Assembly (NCBI GenBank): GCA_034440575.1
Contig: JAOTOL010001661.1
Location: forward strand, 980,001-1,044,000
Direction of reading: 5' to 3'
From: Imbricaverruca yamaguchii
Taxonomy: Eukaryota; Arthropoda; Thecostraca; Neoverrucidae
Length of the DNA: 64,000 nucleotides
Positions 1-12,837 of the stretch are shown piece after piece. Position 1 is the stretch's first letter. Each line of letters opens with the position of its first letter. The notes under the pieces are model-generated. The model ran no database searches and was not told the DNA's origin. It worked only from the letters and a program-made list of their open reading frames with translations. Both the position numbers and the translations under genes were made by a program.

Positions 1-14
1 TACGGCAGTAACCT

Positions 15-74
15 ATGTGTGTGTGTGATTGTGGTTTTAGGGCGCATCCACCATGGTTGGTCATTTAGCGCCCA
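15..74 (-). mobile_element. Short hairpin retroposon (60 bp) with 11-bp target duplication
   Basis: The hairpin module (TAGGGCGCATC...TAGCGCCC on the + strand) plus a TG-rich tail, flanked by ggcagtaacct at 4-14 and 75-85. It holds no tRNA-like head. Confidence 0.85.
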
Positions 75-85
75 GGCAGTAACCT

Positions 86-1007
86 AGCTACAATACCATT
101 TAGTTCCAAATATTAACTGCTGGTGTCATCAATGGATGATACAAGCACCACGATATACCTGAAGCCTGGTGCGTCATGTCAGAAGATACATTATATCTTC
201 CTTTTATCGGTGCAGCCGGTAGGTGTCCTGGTGTTATCATCCGAGTGCCATCCGATCACATACCGAACCAAGATAAGTTCATCCAGATAGAACATTGAAC
301 ACTGCTGTTCAAAACGAGTACGATATATGGTAGAGGGGAGGGATCTCATTATGCATCTTCTCAATAGATGAAGTGCAGAATGTCTTCCTAAACGAACACG
401 ATGACCAATACGGGAAGAAATGGCCTGATAACTGGTGCCTCATCACAAATCCCTGTCCTAATGCCCATTCGTACATCGTTATTTGGCACACACTTCGAAT
501 TTTTGCTCACGATCCATTATTTTACAAACTGTTGTTCTATATAAAATGCAGCCTTGTACGAGCTCTTGTTGAAACTTTTTGCTGAAACCATTTTCCTGGG
601 GGCGCTAATCCGTTCCAATATTTTGGGGCGGAAAGTTCCCATCAGACATCGTTTCCTTGGTGAATTTTCTCGCGAATGTTGTCGGCCTGCGACTGCTACC
701 ACCACACCTCTAAATATCCAGATTAGCGGTTGCATCCAAATACTTAAATAAATAAATCTTAGCCAGAATAGCACAATTCCCGGCATCACACTTGCGGCAG
801 CAGTCAGCAAAGGTCAAGCCAAGTGTGGCATCAAAACCACGCGAGTGTCTTTGTCTGGGAACAGTCTGCAACAGGCAGCCGCAGCCACAGAGGTCCGTAG
901 TCAGGTCGCCACAACGTGTCGGTCGCAGGTCGCCGCCTCCGGTGTTGACGACCCCTGCCCGCTAGCGGGTGGCGTGCGCGCCTGCATGGCTCAGTGCGCG
1001 TGCCGCA
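86..1007. other. No gene recognised
   Basis: Unique sequence of mixed composition. Short ORFs on both strands show no known domain. Confidence 0.6.
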
Positions 1008-1334
1008 TACCCGCTGCATGTGCGGCATAAAGTCCATCAGTGTCTACCGCGGTATGTGTGGTATAGAGCCCATCAGTGTCTACCGCGGCATGTGCGGCAT
1101 AAAGCCCATCAGTGTCTACCGCGGTATGTGTGATATAGAGCCCATCAGTGTCTACCGCGGTATGTGTGATATAGAGCCCATCGGTGTCCACCGCGGCACG
1201 TGCGGCATGGAGCCAATCTGTGTTCACCGCGGCATGTGCGGCATGGTGCCCATCGGTGTCCACCGCGGCATGTGCGGCATGGAGCCCATCAGTGTCCACC
1301 GCGGCATGCGCGGCATGGAGCGCATCGGTGTCCA
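1008..1334 (+). repeat. 36-bp minisatellite, about nine units
   Basis: Units are exactly 36 bp (CCGCGG recurs at 1047, 1083, 1119, 1155, 1191, 1227, 1263 and 1299) with variants mostly at CG/TG sites. Since 36 is a multiple of three, both strands stay open, giving 12-residue periodic ORFs. I see no sign that either is a real protein. Confidence 0.95.
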
Positions 1335-2819
1335 GTTAATTAAATTAAAATTGTCCAGTTAAATCCAGCGGATTATAAAAATTGTAAAAGGCGGTTATAA
1401 AAAGGGTAGATATGGCGGTTATTTTCACGTGATTTTCTTGAATAGATACAGAATTGACCAAGAATGTAAATGTGTGTGCTACGTAATGCTATCTACTTAA
1501 ATTGTCGTATCTTTACATACTGGCTCCCATTCACACGCACGCCGCATCCCCTGCCACTACTGTGGCCATATCAACATACCCCTGCACGTCAGCAGCAAGC
1601 CAATGCGACGACAATTTACCATTGTCAGCAGTTAAGTGCACGACCCCTCCTCTTCCAAATGATAGATGGATAACGTACCTGCTATCTGCTCTGTGCAACG
1701 ATGCCTCGATGCCGCCAATGAAGAACTTCTTCATTGGGGCAACCGAATCACTTGCGTGTTCGGCTCTGGAAACGTGCTTCTCTCAGATGTGCTACGCATT
1801 ACATTCAATTCGATAATCACATTGCAATGGGTGCTTGCGAATTCTAAAGTAAATCAAATCAGCCGCCTTTCAAGTACAAAGGGTGCCGGTGGAACATTGT
1901 GATTTGTGAGTTTAGTACACGGTGTCTGGTGGACAATTGCGACCAACAAGAGCCGGCACATTGCCACCAACACCACCCGATGCCGATGTTCCGCACACGA
2001 ATGCGACATCCGGCCCTTCCAAGCAACATACGAGCTTTTCCACAACGGGTGAACGCGTACGGAGAAAATTGCGACATCTAACACGATCTCCAACAGCAGC
2101 ACTCCGAGATACGCGAAAAAAGGAGTTTTGCGAGTTCGGTCGATACAGAACATCTTCATATGAGTTACACGTTGATTTTGAACCAGCTACGCACAAAATT
2201 GATTGAAAGCTTGCTGCAATGATCCATACAGTGATACCACTTTTAGGGAAGAATTCATGCACCGCTAGAATTGTCTGTTGACTCTGGTCTCCCAATGTTT
2301 GCAATTTTGATCCACATGCCTTGAGGACTTGGGATTAATAGGCCTTGCTCCTCGAGATGTGTCAAAGCCAATATGTGCATTGTCTCCTACCTCCCCAACC
2401 AAAGCTATGCCACGTCGCTAAAGGGTTAAAAGGTGTACAAAGCCTCGGAAACATGGACAAATGTTACGATCATTTACTAATTAAAAATGGTATATCGATT
2501 ACAAGGAATAACCTGGCTACATCATGATTAATGGCAACCTAGTGAAGCTAGCTGGATGTGTATTTATTTCACTTCGTGCGATGGCAATATAAAATAGTTC
2601 AAATTTGTGGCCGAACTATTTGAGTCTGTGTTATGAAAGCTGGCAACCAAAAATAGTAACACATAGTTTCGACTACATCAGTGGCTAAAAATAATCTTAT
2701 CCGGTAAAAGCCTGCTTGGAACGCCGAAAACTTGCCAAAACGTCTAAATGTGTCTCCCCCACCCAAATCGATTCTGATCAGACAAACCGCAATAACAATC
2801 AATTAGAGACAGTGGCGTT
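1335..2819. other. No gene recognised
   Basis: Moderately AT-rich unique sequence. ORFs of up to 130 codons occur on both strands, but none has a recognisable domain or splice context. Confidence 0.55.
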
Positions 2820-3640
2820 CTGAAGGGAAAAAGGAGAAATGTCCCCCTCAAACTGTGCTTGGTTCCAAAAACGTATGTCAGGGCTCCAAAAATATGCATC
2901 GGGACTCCAAATAAATACGGGGGCCGAGAACTCCCACAAAGGCCCGAAGAATCGCACCAAGGCCCCCAAAATCGTGTTTGGCAAGAAAATGTCCATGAGG
3001 CCCCGCAAAACTCGCCAAGCTACGCACAGCAGGGCCCCAAGAACTCGCGTCGGAGTCCAAAAAATCTGTCTGGGGGTCTGGGGGTCACACAAAACGCGCT
3101 GATGCCCCCAAGGTCGCCCTGGGGCTCCAAAAATGTCTGCCCGAGCAGAACAAATCATGTCGGGTGTCCAAATAAATATAGCGGAACCACGAAAACTCTC
3201 GGCTTATTTGTTGGTTAATTCGGTTTAAAGGGCGCATCGACTGCAATGCCCACATAGCACCATCGAAAACTATCGGAAGATACCGACAATTTGCGTCGGC
3301 ACCGCGAAAAATTCGAGCCACGGCCTGAAAGATCACACCGTGGCTGGAAAAATCCCACGTAAGCTTGAAAATTTGCGTCGGGGGTCGCAAATGAACAGCG
3401 GTGTCCTAAAAGCATAACGGGAGGCAGAAAACGTCCCGGGCCCTCCAAACCACACGTCTCGCAAAAAGTGGCTGGGCTCTAAAACGTCCACTGGTCCTGA
3501 ATAAATACATCCGAAGATGAAAAAAATATATTGGAGGCCCTCAAAGCATACCAGAGCCACAAACATCGTAGAAGGGGCTAAAAACAGTTTGGACCCGAAA
3601 AAGGCGACATGGTCCCTCCCCGAAGGAAAACATACATACC
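2820..3640 (+). repeat. Degenerate repeat with GGGxxCCAAAAA motif, copy A
   Basis: A motif like ggg-ctCCAAAAAt-gca recurs every 20-30 bases in diverged form (about 2860, 2882, 2903 and on). A similar tract lies at 29690-31140 in the same orientation. No coding or transposon signature was seen. Confidence 0.6.
3218..3265 (-). mobile_element. Short hairpin retroposon, no clear target duplication
   Basis: TTTAAAGGGCGCATCGACTG followed by ATAGCACC; the same module as at 15-74. It sits inside the CCAAAAA repeat. Confidence 0.55.
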
Positions 3641-4106
3641 GAACTAAACAAGCACATCGGGCCTTCTAAATCCGTTTCCCCATGACTGACGTTTTAGGCA
3701 CGCTAATGGTTATATGTCAGCACTAAGCAATACACTGCAACAAAGTAGAACTATCAAAGACGATCAAGCCCGTCAACTGTGTGGCAAGTATGAACACCGA
3801 AGGAATTTCCCGGCACCTTGCATACAAAATTGAGTTGATCTTTCATGTCAGGAAAAGCCTCACTGAAACAAATATTTGTCTGCGTGATAATTACACATCA
3901 GATCTGAATACAAGTCATCCAAAAAATAACGTATCTTGCACTTAGTTGCAAGATACATTGCAATGCATTGGGCTCGTGTTGAATTTCGGGTCAGCGTGTG
4001 CAACAAAGTGAAAAGTTCGTAAAGGCAGAAAAACATACCTAGACCACTAGGTCGCTCTGACTAGCTTTATCCAGAAATAATGGTTTGAACCGATTAAAAC
4101 CGTCGG

Positions 4107-4297
4107 TAGTTTGTTTGTTTTTTGCGACGCATTCAATTGCTATGGTCGTATAACACGGCCAACCCCACACCCCCACCCACCACGCCGATTGATCGCAGGT
4201 GGACTCTGTAATACCACCGGTTGTAGGATTTGAACCTCCTATCTTACGATCAAGAGTCAAATACCCTATCGACTGAGCTACCGGGACCTCAACAACC
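4107..4297 (-). mobile_element. tRNA-derived SINE, Lys-like head
   Basis: Read on the - strand it starts with a tRNA-like head: A box GGTAGCTCAGTCGATAGG, anticodon region ACTCTTGATC, B box GGTTCAAATCC. It ends with GAATGCGTCGCAAAAAACAA. The head is Lys-like but degenerate; a SINE is far likelier than a working tRNA gene. Confidence 0.75.
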
Positions 4298-4784
4298 GAC
4301 AGTGGCATAAACTTCTCGACCATGTGTGTGTTATCCCATTCAATTCAACTCCAGGGACATACCAAAGATAATATGAATTCCAAGACTATTTCCGTAAGTT
4401 CAGGTCTTTACAAAGAAATTACACTTTGCTGGGGAGTATTAGTCATTATCACGTTCATGTTTTTCCTTCCGATTTTTGAAATTACCACTGAATGAATGAC
4501 AACTTGGGTACATTTTGCAATAGAAGCCAATCAGGGGTTCCTTTTCATGCACCCGATTCTACATATAAGTTCCCACTAAGAAATGATCACTGAACGCACC
4601 CAAAAGGGGATTGATGCATGGGAACAAAGAACAAAACAGTAGCAGCAACCGGTCCTGTTCCGACAGTATCTCCGACATTTCAAAATTCAGAGGTTCTCGA
4701 ATTTCGCACGGGTGTATCCTGCCACTCAGCTCACCACCGTTCCAGCGGAATGTGATAAGGTCGCCGACAGATGACAGCACTGAC

Positions 4785-4913
4785 CGTCACGTCGGCGCCG
4801 TTGCCCTTGTCCGCGTCGGCGGTCGAGTGCAGTCGTCGCTTCTTGGTCACCGGTGAGGAGACGCTGGAGCTCGGAACGCTGCTTGTTGTTGGCTCAGAGC
4901 CCGATCCTGACAT
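4785..4913 (-). CDS. Possible first coding exon of an unrecognised gene
   Basis: ATG then 43 codons, ending at a GTCAGT donor (phase 0). The peptide is Ser/Pro/Thr-rich with a basic patch PVTKKRRLHS that looks like a nuclear localisation signal. Its GC-rich codon use resembles the NDC80 and FAM120 exons and stands out from its surroundings. No family was recognised and no following exon was found to the left. It could be chance. Confidence 0.3.
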
Positions 4914-5625
4914 CTATAGTCACTGTAGCCACACTGCACGCGCAGCGCCGGTCTCCCCGACAAAAATGGGCCTGTTGGGACAGTCAAAGTCAGATCGCAA
5001 TGAATTATGTAAACAAGAGGAAATGGCAACGAAGCCAGAATCGCAAAATTCGGACTTCAACCGATTTCACAATATGACAGGGATCTTTGATGAATAAAAA
5101 TGGTCGCTGTATTAAGAGTTGCATCGATAGTGTCGCCGTGTTCTTCACTTCAATGTCGATTGACGCTATATTACAGATGATTGCACAGGTGTTGCAGTCA
5201 ATTGAGAACATGCCAAACCAATACGATCTCATGTGAAATCATCTTCACACAAGATGCAAAATCATCAGCAGTAATGATGAACATGAGTACAATCTTACAA
5301 CAATAGACGTGTTGTTGATCATCAAAATATTTTTTGTTTGTTTGTTTGGGGGGAGTTGTTAAGTTAAGTTTTAATGTGCTGATTGTAGAAATCAATATTA
5401 TACATTTTGTCGGGCCTCAAGTAAGTGGCACAATGGTTTTAAAGTTGTTAATAAATCACGTGACTAAATAGCCACTCCGGCTGGCGTGGCAAACGAACCG
5501 ATCCTGTCTCTTCGTGCAAACTGTGGCCCATGCCAATGCAGTGCTGGGTACTCGGATGCAATGAAATAAACAGCTGGAGCAAGTCCTTTGTTCATTGCAG
5601 TTGAATGCGGAGTATTTATGGCTCA
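4914..5625. other. No gene recognised
   Basis: Unique sequence upstream of a SINE; nothing identifiable. Confidence 0.55.
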
Positions 5626-5637
5626 TTCAATGAAGGT

Positions 5638-5818
5638 TTGTTTGTTTATTGGTTGGTTCACGACACACTTTATGCACATTCACGGCTAATGGCGCCGCCC
5701 ACACTGTTTCGCCGGTGGGCCGCGGGATTGGGAAATGTCCTGAGGGGCGCTAGAGTCGAACCCGGGACCTTTGGTACCCATAGCCCGACACCTTAACCAC
5801 TCGGCCATTCCCGCCCCC
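5638..5818 (-). mobile_element. Full-length tRNA-derived SINE (181 bp) with 12-bp target duplication
   Basis: On the - strand: A box TGGCCGAGTGGTTAAGG (Leu/Ser-like), B box GGGTTCGACTCTAG, a middle part, and a tail of AATAAACAAACAAAC type. Flanked by ttcaatgaaggt at 5626-5637 and 5819-5830. Confidence 0.92.
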
Positions 5819-6236
5819 TTCAATGAAGGTCAGGCGTTGTATTACACCAATATTACGGAATACTTCGAGCTCAGAATTGGACAAAATATTGGTCAGTCTC
5901 ACCGAAGAAAAAAATACGAGGGCTGTCGTCACCAACAATTATATTGACAAATGATATGCCAGTTACCAAGCTAGCATGAAATTTGTGAACCTCTCCATCA
6001 CCCACCCACCAATGTAAACCAAGCCAACAAATGTAGTTGTGTATTGCACACATAACCGTGCCAAATATTAATAGGTGGGCTATTAGTGGCAGGTCAATAT
6101 TGCAGACACAAATATGGAAGGGTTAGGTGAGGAGACACATGCCAAAGGAATAATCTACCTTAGCCTGTCAATGTTCAAGTCCGAAAAATCAATAGGAAGT
6201 TTGATCATGCAATGCCTGAGGATGTTGCATCAACTA

Positions 6237-6292
6237 TTGATTATTTGGGCTTAAGGGCACATCAACTGCTACTGGTTATGTAGCACCCAACA
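6237..6292 (-). mobile_element. Short hairpin retroposon (56 bp) with 12-bp target duplication
   Basis: Hairpin module with decayed CpGs (GGGCACATCAACTG...TAGCACCC). Flanks ttgcatcaacta at 6225-6236 and 6293-6304 are identical. Confidence 0.88.
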
Positions 6293-6739
6293 TTGCATCA
6301 ACTACAAGTTCCTAAAATGTTATGGTACTTCATTGATGAAACCTATGGATGGCTTACTAGTAATTGTAGTAATTCTATGCAAGATGAATAATTTAATTCC
6401 TACGTGGCAATCGTTATGGTGGACTTGTACAAGCAGGAGTGATAAAAATATAGGCAATATTCCTCCATAGAAAAAACAGCAAAATGATTCTGCTATTAAA
6501 AGTAGGTGCACCAGATCGCAAAACATGGATGTGGAGTTGAGACAGTATATTCAAATTCCACTTTATTGTGCAAAGTGCTATGTCAGAGGACAAATATTTA
6601 TTGCCTGTCAGCATTGCATCTTTCACTATATATGTGCAATATCTAGAGACTCCTGGTGCATGGCTTGCAGCTAGCTCAAGCTTCTTTCAAATTCTTTCTT
6701 CTTTCAGGCTTGTATAATACTGATGGTGACCACACATGC

Positions 6740-6799
6740 TTGACTGGCTGATTATTTTGGCTTAGGGGCACATTGACTGCATTGATCATATGGCACCAA
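6740..6799 (-). mobile_element. Short hairpin retroposon (60 bp) with 11-bp target duplication
   Basis: GGGGCACATTGACTGC...CATATGGCACC. Flanks accacacatgc (6729-6739) and accacacttgc (6800-6810) differ at one base. Confidence 0.82.
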
Positions 6800-7198
6800 A
6801 CCACACTTGCCTGAAATGATTTCACTGTGCTGTCTTTGAAGTGCATACATCATTAGATGTGTTATATTTACATCATTGATGATAATATCAAAGCTTCTTA
6901 TTCACATCAGATGCCTGAATGAAAGCAAATGTTGTCACATTGAGCTGAACAGTGCATCAAGCTGGGTGATAACCTGCAGCACCCACACTGTGCAGTGAGG
7001 ATTTTCCAACTGTATCAGGTTATAGGAACTGTTCTGCACCAAGCAGGTGCCAGTACCAAAGTGTTATGGTGGCTTTTGAAGATGGTTAGAGTACCTTAAA
7101 ACTGAAAGAAATTATACTTTGACTTAATATATGCAACAACATAATTCCAATATTCACTTACATGACAAAATCACAGCACAATGCTGACTGGCAGAGGG

Positions 7199-7259
7199 CT
7201 TGTTTGTTTATTGGGTAGTTCACACATTCACTTTATACACATTCACAGCCAATGGTGCC
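7199..7259 (-). mobile_element. Truncated tail of the 5638-type SINE (61 bp) with 12-bp target duplication
   Basis: Only the tail half of the SINE at 5638-5818 is present. Flanks actggcagaggg at 7187-7198 and 7260-7271 are identical. Two CpGs of the fuller copy are CA and TG here. Confidence 0.88.
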
Positions 7260-8566
7260 ACTGGCAGAGGGTATAATGGACCAGATAAAACTTGTGTCCG
7301 GACACTTATTGCACTACCTGGTGTAGTGTGCCTTGTCAAGCTGTCTGCCTTACTCAGGGTTGGATTGTTTTATAATCCTGGATTTGGAGAAGCACTGTGG
7401 AATTTCAGAGTGGAGATACAATTTGATCTGTTTCTGAATTCAACAACTTGTTTGTACTATCTGGTTAGCTTCAGGCATGCTAACCAAACACCAATGAGCT
7501 TGCAGTCATTTTTAAGCATCCTAGTTTGTCTCCTGGTGCAAAAGGAGTGCACAACTATTTTGTTATTGAAGTTGTTGTGAGAATTATAATTAGCAGTCAC
7601 CTCTAAGTTATGCTGATGATTATGCCAGGCCTGCTCCCTGTGTTGTTCCTAAATGTCAGCAACATCTGTTGATTGCCACTGTAAAACTGTCCAGTAATTG
7701 TTATTTAGTTTACTGATTGTTAATAAAATTTCCAAAATTTTAAAAGTAGGTTCAAATGGAAAACTACACTGTCACAAGAACAAAAATGTCCTGTAAAAAT
7801 AGACAACTTTCCACTTGCACATGCAGGGTTCCAAAATAAAATCCAAGCAAGGGAAGGGTTACACTCAAACATTCTAAATGGCCTACCTTTGGCTGAAAAT
7901 TGGCTGTGGGTGGGGGTGGAGATTACACATCTTAGAATCTTAGAAGGGTCTCATCCCCATAGGGACTTTATGTCCCCTGTGGTCAGCCTTGGATCCATCT
8001 CTGCTGTCCATTGTGCAGAGTTTACACTTGCATGGTGCATTTTTAGTGTGGATTCCCATCCACCTGATGCACCTCATCAATTGTGGTGCTCTAAGGCAGA
8101 CTTGCCTGCCTAGGTATGGATTTAGGTATTATTGTGCTTTAAGGTAGTAGATACAAGAAGAAAAGCTTTATGCACATTTTCCTCCCTAAAGGAAACAAAT
8201 GGGCTACCTATGTCTGGTTAGGCTAGGTTGGTTTAAGTTTTTTTAGAGGTTGGAACTTTTTTTAAGCAGATCCCACCCAAAAAAACAAGAAAAAGGCAGC
8301 TTGGTAGGTTGGGTTAGGTTGGGTTAGTTTTTCAATTTTGAGAATATGAGTTGCTCAACATTTTCCAAATATTACTTTTTTATTTTTCCTCCAAAGGGAG
8401 GTTGGGCTTGGATAAGCCAGGTTATGTTGCACTTTTACTTTACTTCTTAAATATTTCTGTTTATGCTGTTACTTGACACAAAGCCACTTTTCAGCATTAT
8501 TCTGCTCACAACCTGAAAAGTAAGCATTTGCACAGAAAATATGTGGTCCACCATCTCAGTCACCTT

Positions 8567-8621
8567 GTGAGTGAGTGATTGTGGTTTTAGGGTGCATCAA
8601 CCATGGTTGGTCATTTAGCAC
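8567..8621 (-). mobile_element. Short hairpin retroposon (55 bp) with 16-bp target duplication
   Basis: TTTTAGGGTGCATCAACC...TAGCACC. Flanks ccatctcagtcacctt at 8551-8566 and 8622-8637 are identical. It differs from the copy at 15-74 mainly by CG to TG/CA changes. Confidence 0.92.
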
Positions 8622-8637
8622 CCATCTCAGTCACCTT

Positions 8638-10611
8638 CACAAACATTGTAGGGGAGGCATGGGGTAACCAAACATGTTCTACTTCCCTAACACCTACCTT
8701 TGGATGTCTCATCATGCAATTACTGGCTTTGCCATACAGAAGCAGCAGAACTATTTGTTGCATGATGTCTTAAGTGTTCTGCAACCCCTCTTCTATTTAA
8801 AAAGAAATATAAAAAATTTAACACACCTTAAAGCACGAATTTACCGGTACTTACTTACATAGGGGATAAATAAAATATAATTTCGAATAAAATTGATTTG
8901 AACTGCAGTGTTAAAATACATAACATCAATGTAAAATGTGAACTGGTGATGTGTCGTAAGCACAAAGCCACCTTCACTTCACAAATGTTGTTCGGTGAGT
9001 ACGACCCAACATGCTAATCACGCCTTTCGATTATGAACCTTCCACTGGTGGTCGTTAAAACGTCCCATTTTCGATCATTTTGTCAAAACGTCACATTGCT
9101 CGACCTGCATATTAGTCATCAAATAACTGAATCACATCCATATCACCCAAATGTCATCCTTTACCGCGCACACACACACACACCAACACCCCACCTTCCT
9201 GGAAGAACTGGAACAAAAGTGACGAACCCTTTTCAGCCGAAATGGTATTCCTCTCCGAGAGCAAATGCGTACAAGGGGCGTCTATAAAATTGTTCAGGGC
9301 ACGCTTCCGGACAGCAGCGTGATCTCAGAAAAATACAAAGTAGTTCAAGATTGAGTAAATGACCTCATAGTTTCCTGAAAATGCGTTATATCTGTTCTAA
9401 GTTACAGTTGTACGTCATAAATTGCGTCATTTGATCACGAATCACGCAAGAGTGTGATTTTCGGCCGCACCCAAATTGGCTTGCGGAGTAAACCAGTTGC
9501 TCAGGGGTGAGAGTGGGTTGCTCATGGCTTTTAAGTACATAGTTCGATTGTGTTGCCATGTTTTTTAAAAGTCGTGGTCGGTTTAAAATCTGCAGACGTT
9601 TGCAGTAGAGGGACAAAAAGTTTAGCTTTGGGGAAGTAAAGTCTAATTTGGATAACAAATATTTGATTTGGTCTGCAAACAGTTGTTGGGGCTGTTTCAG
9701 ACGATCATTGTGAAATGAAATGCTCTTACATTTCGATAAAATTATATCCTAGTGCAAAATGACATAGTGCAAAAATCAGCCTCTTGTGCGGGGCGTGGCC
9801 CCTACCCTCCTCCCCCCACCGTGTCTCATCCTCCGGCGTTTTGATAGCTTCAAATGTTAGGTGTGGCGTTGAGCAATTACATCTTTGAAAGCTACGGAAT
9901 GACCGATGAGGCAGGGATCATTACTCACAAATAATGAACTACATGTTCATTTGCTTTAAAAATATGCCCTGCTTGCAGTCCCAAGTGGTCAAATTCCATT
10001 CCAATTAAAAGCTCTCCGTAACAGATTCTTCTCATTATCGCCATACCTACTTATGGCACTTCTGGTCTGACTCGTACCATTTGTTAGTGAATGAAGTAAA
10101 TAAAGCTAGGAGTCTGGGAGTTTCCTCCTCGTGAATGAGTTTGGTTTGTGAAAGTCTCCGAGTTTGTGGAAGTCTTTGAAACCATTTTTGAACTTCTTGA
10201 ATACAACGCGCGGCAGTTTGAGATCTACCCTGGCGCTGCGCTGTATTCTGGCGCGGCTGAAAGCCTGTTGATGTTAGTGGTTGCTGGGTGGCATTTTGGC
10301 GAGGTGGGACTTCTCTCGTCCTGATTGATCGTAGGTATCATATTATTAGGTATTCGCCTGTCCACTTTGTTGAAAATCACGGTTAATCTGTGTACTCCAC
10401 TCCTTCCTTGACCTGGCAATAAGTAGTTAATTGGATATGTAATGAGCGCGGCTTGGTGCTATCTCGAATCACAACTCGAACTGATTTCTAATGATCACTA
10501 CCTACCCACCGCTGTTTTGGCCTACACTCAGTTGAAAGGCAGCGTTAGCTTGCATGGCCATGAAGTTTAGTGTGCAATTTTGTATTATTCAAGAAATCAG
10601 TGAATTGATAA
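8638..10611. other. No gene recognised
   Basis: AT-rich unique sequence with ordinary CpG from about 8830 on. A CA-rich patch lies at 9169-9182. Nothing else identified. Confidence 0.55.
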
Positions 10612-10850
10612 TACCTACATAGGTAGGTAGGTACCTACCTATTACCTACCTACTGGGCGCTACATAACTAGTAGCAGTTGATGCGCCCTTAAGCCCAAAT
10701 AATCAATCAACCTACCTACCTACCTACCTACCTACCTACCTACCTACCTACCTACCTACCCTTGTAAGCAAATGACCATGCTTGTCTTCAGTACAATTTG
10801 TATGACTAGGTAGGTGGGCAGGTAGGTAAGTCATACCTACCTTACCTTGA
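10612..10850 (+). repeat. (CCTA)n / (TAGG)n microsatellite
   Basis: Tetranucleotide runs in both orientations (GTAGGTAGG then CCTACCTA), split by a short hairpin element. Confidence 0.9.
10655..10710 (+). mobile_element. Short hairpin retroposon inside the CCTA repeat
   Basis: Near-consensus copy: GGGCGCTACATAACTAG... GATGCGCCCTTAAGCC with tail AATAATCAATCAA. Both flanks are cctacctac, so the target duplication is hidden in the microsatellite. Confidence 0.8.
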
Positions 10851-12790
10851 CTTGCATAAAAACTACAATACAAAATAGGTATGATAGAGAGCTTGACTTA
10901 TAACTATATCAGCACCAGGTCAGACTATGGGCACAATGTGACAAATGAAGTTGATGTTCTGTAAAGCCCTAATACCTGACAAACTGGGTCACATCACCTA
11001 TAATGTAGGTATGGTAGACAGCTTGACAATGCATACAGTGTGCACCTGGTGTCACAGAAAATGTGCACTTACCTCTGGAAGAAAAGCTGCACCAGGCACA
11101 CCAATCCTTGGCAGAGCATTTGCTCCAAACAGGAAAGGACTTCCTTAAATATTAATGTTTGATTGTGATGTATTGAAGCAACACAAATATATAATCAGTA
11201 CTCAGGTTTTCTAACCCATTTCACATGAAAGCCTTCCAAAAGTCAAATTGAAGTATGTACTTTCTGGGTATGTTTTCCTTTAGATTCAGTATGGCATTTC
11301 AACAAAAATATATTGTGCAACTTTTCTGAACATAGTTAAGATGGGTCCTTCCTTCCAGCATTACCTTTTATAAGATAAGCTGGCCTTTTTAAAACAAGCC
11401 TAGCCTAAACTATTTACTTCTTTCAGAAAAAGACATGCAATGAATATGTCACTTAAAAATGATGCATCATTCAATGCATTTTTTTAATGTATACATTTTC
11501 AATTGTATAAAACACAGAAGCAAACATATATTTTGATAATGCCTGAAAATATTGAAACATTGAGGAATGTGGCATTCAAAAATACTGAAAATATTGCTGA
11601 AACAAATGATTCATAATTCCATGTGTTTAAAAAATGTGTCAGCAACTCTAACACAAGCAAATGACTTGGTTACATTTCCTATAGAAGGATGAATTGTGTC
11701 ATTATCTTAATAACATTCAGAAATGTTGTTTTACAATGTTTTTTTCTTGATCTACAATATTTCATCTCAAGTGAAAATATGTTTTCTGGAGATAGCAATG
11801 AATTTCAATCATTTCATAGCAGGGAGAACCTGCTGTGTTGGCCAGGATTTTATGGTGAATAATCATGGCACCAGTAAGCAGGCATGACATTGACAAGAAA
11901 AAACATCTTGGCATTATGCAATTGGCTCCTGGCATCTTGCATGACCATGTCATAGACAACAGTTGTGTTGTTAGGAAGCACTGGTATATTTGTCATGGTA
12001 TATTCATGAGATGTGATATTTGAGATCTTTGAGATGTGATAGTCACTGTCCATTGCATTGTAAGGCAAGGGTGCCCTTTCAGCCCAGAAATCCCTTTTGG
12101 GACAAAATGGCCCAAGGAGGTAGTTGGCACTCCTTGAAACACCCATCTACCACCTCTCAGGTTTCCTCCAAAACATCATTAGTCCTTAGAAATCATGCAT
12201 TATGATGCTAGCCATGCAAAACAATAGCCACTCATTTCAACCACATCCACTCTGTAAGCTGCTATTTTCCATCTTAGTTTTTCTCAGCATATTTTCCAGT
12301 CACCATTCCATAATTCACAATGGACTAAAGTAGCCAAGGACACTAATCTGAACACTAAGCTTGGATGCTAAAAAAATGCAATGCAAATTGAGCATATGCC
12401 TGACAGACAAAAATGTGATCTGGATTGTTATGCAATTTTCCACTGATCATGCTAATGTGCATGCAACAACCAAAGGTCCACCCATTTCCATTTTTTCTCT
12501 TTACAGCACTGATCCTGGCTCAGTCCAATACTTCTCCCCATAGTTTTCACAAAATGACCCCCTGTGTGCCACTGAACAGATGCAAAGTGACAGCAAGCTG
12601 AGTAGTTTTATCACATTCACAGATAATCAACTTGTTTGTTATGCTAGGCATTGGAATGTGGACCTCAGTCTCTGCTCCTAACATAGCATACCAAACATCA
12701 TCACCATTCTGTTATATTCCAGCATAGTGAACTGGACTACTGGGTGGTGGCTTTGCAACACACTCAGCAGTATAGATCATATGGTGTTGA
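10690..12790. other. CpG-free block upstream of NDC80
   Basis: I find no CG from about 10690 to 12790, a stretch of roughly 2.1 kb, although C and G are both present. No gene was recognised. It ends shortly before the tRNA-like elements and the first NDC80 exon. Confidence 0.85.
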
Positions 12791-12837
12791 CCGTCTCTTG
12801 CCCTGACAGGAAGGGTGCATGTCGCTGATAATTTAAC

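Larger units (their letters stand above)
6541..8830. other. Block almost devoid of CpG
   Basis: By eye I find one CG in about 2.3 kb (near 7300), while TG and CA are common. The sequence before and after has CpG at ordinary density. No gene was recognised. Element copies inside show CG changed to TG or CA. Confidence 0.85.

Noticed and set aside
991..1362. ORFs of 102 and 122 codons on opposite strands
   Set aside because: Produced by the 36-bp array; both strands open for the same reason; no start context, splice sites or domain.
4190..4297. Working tRNA-Lys gene
   Set aside because: Stems pair poorly and a SINE body and tail follow; the similar copy at 47568 supports a SINE.
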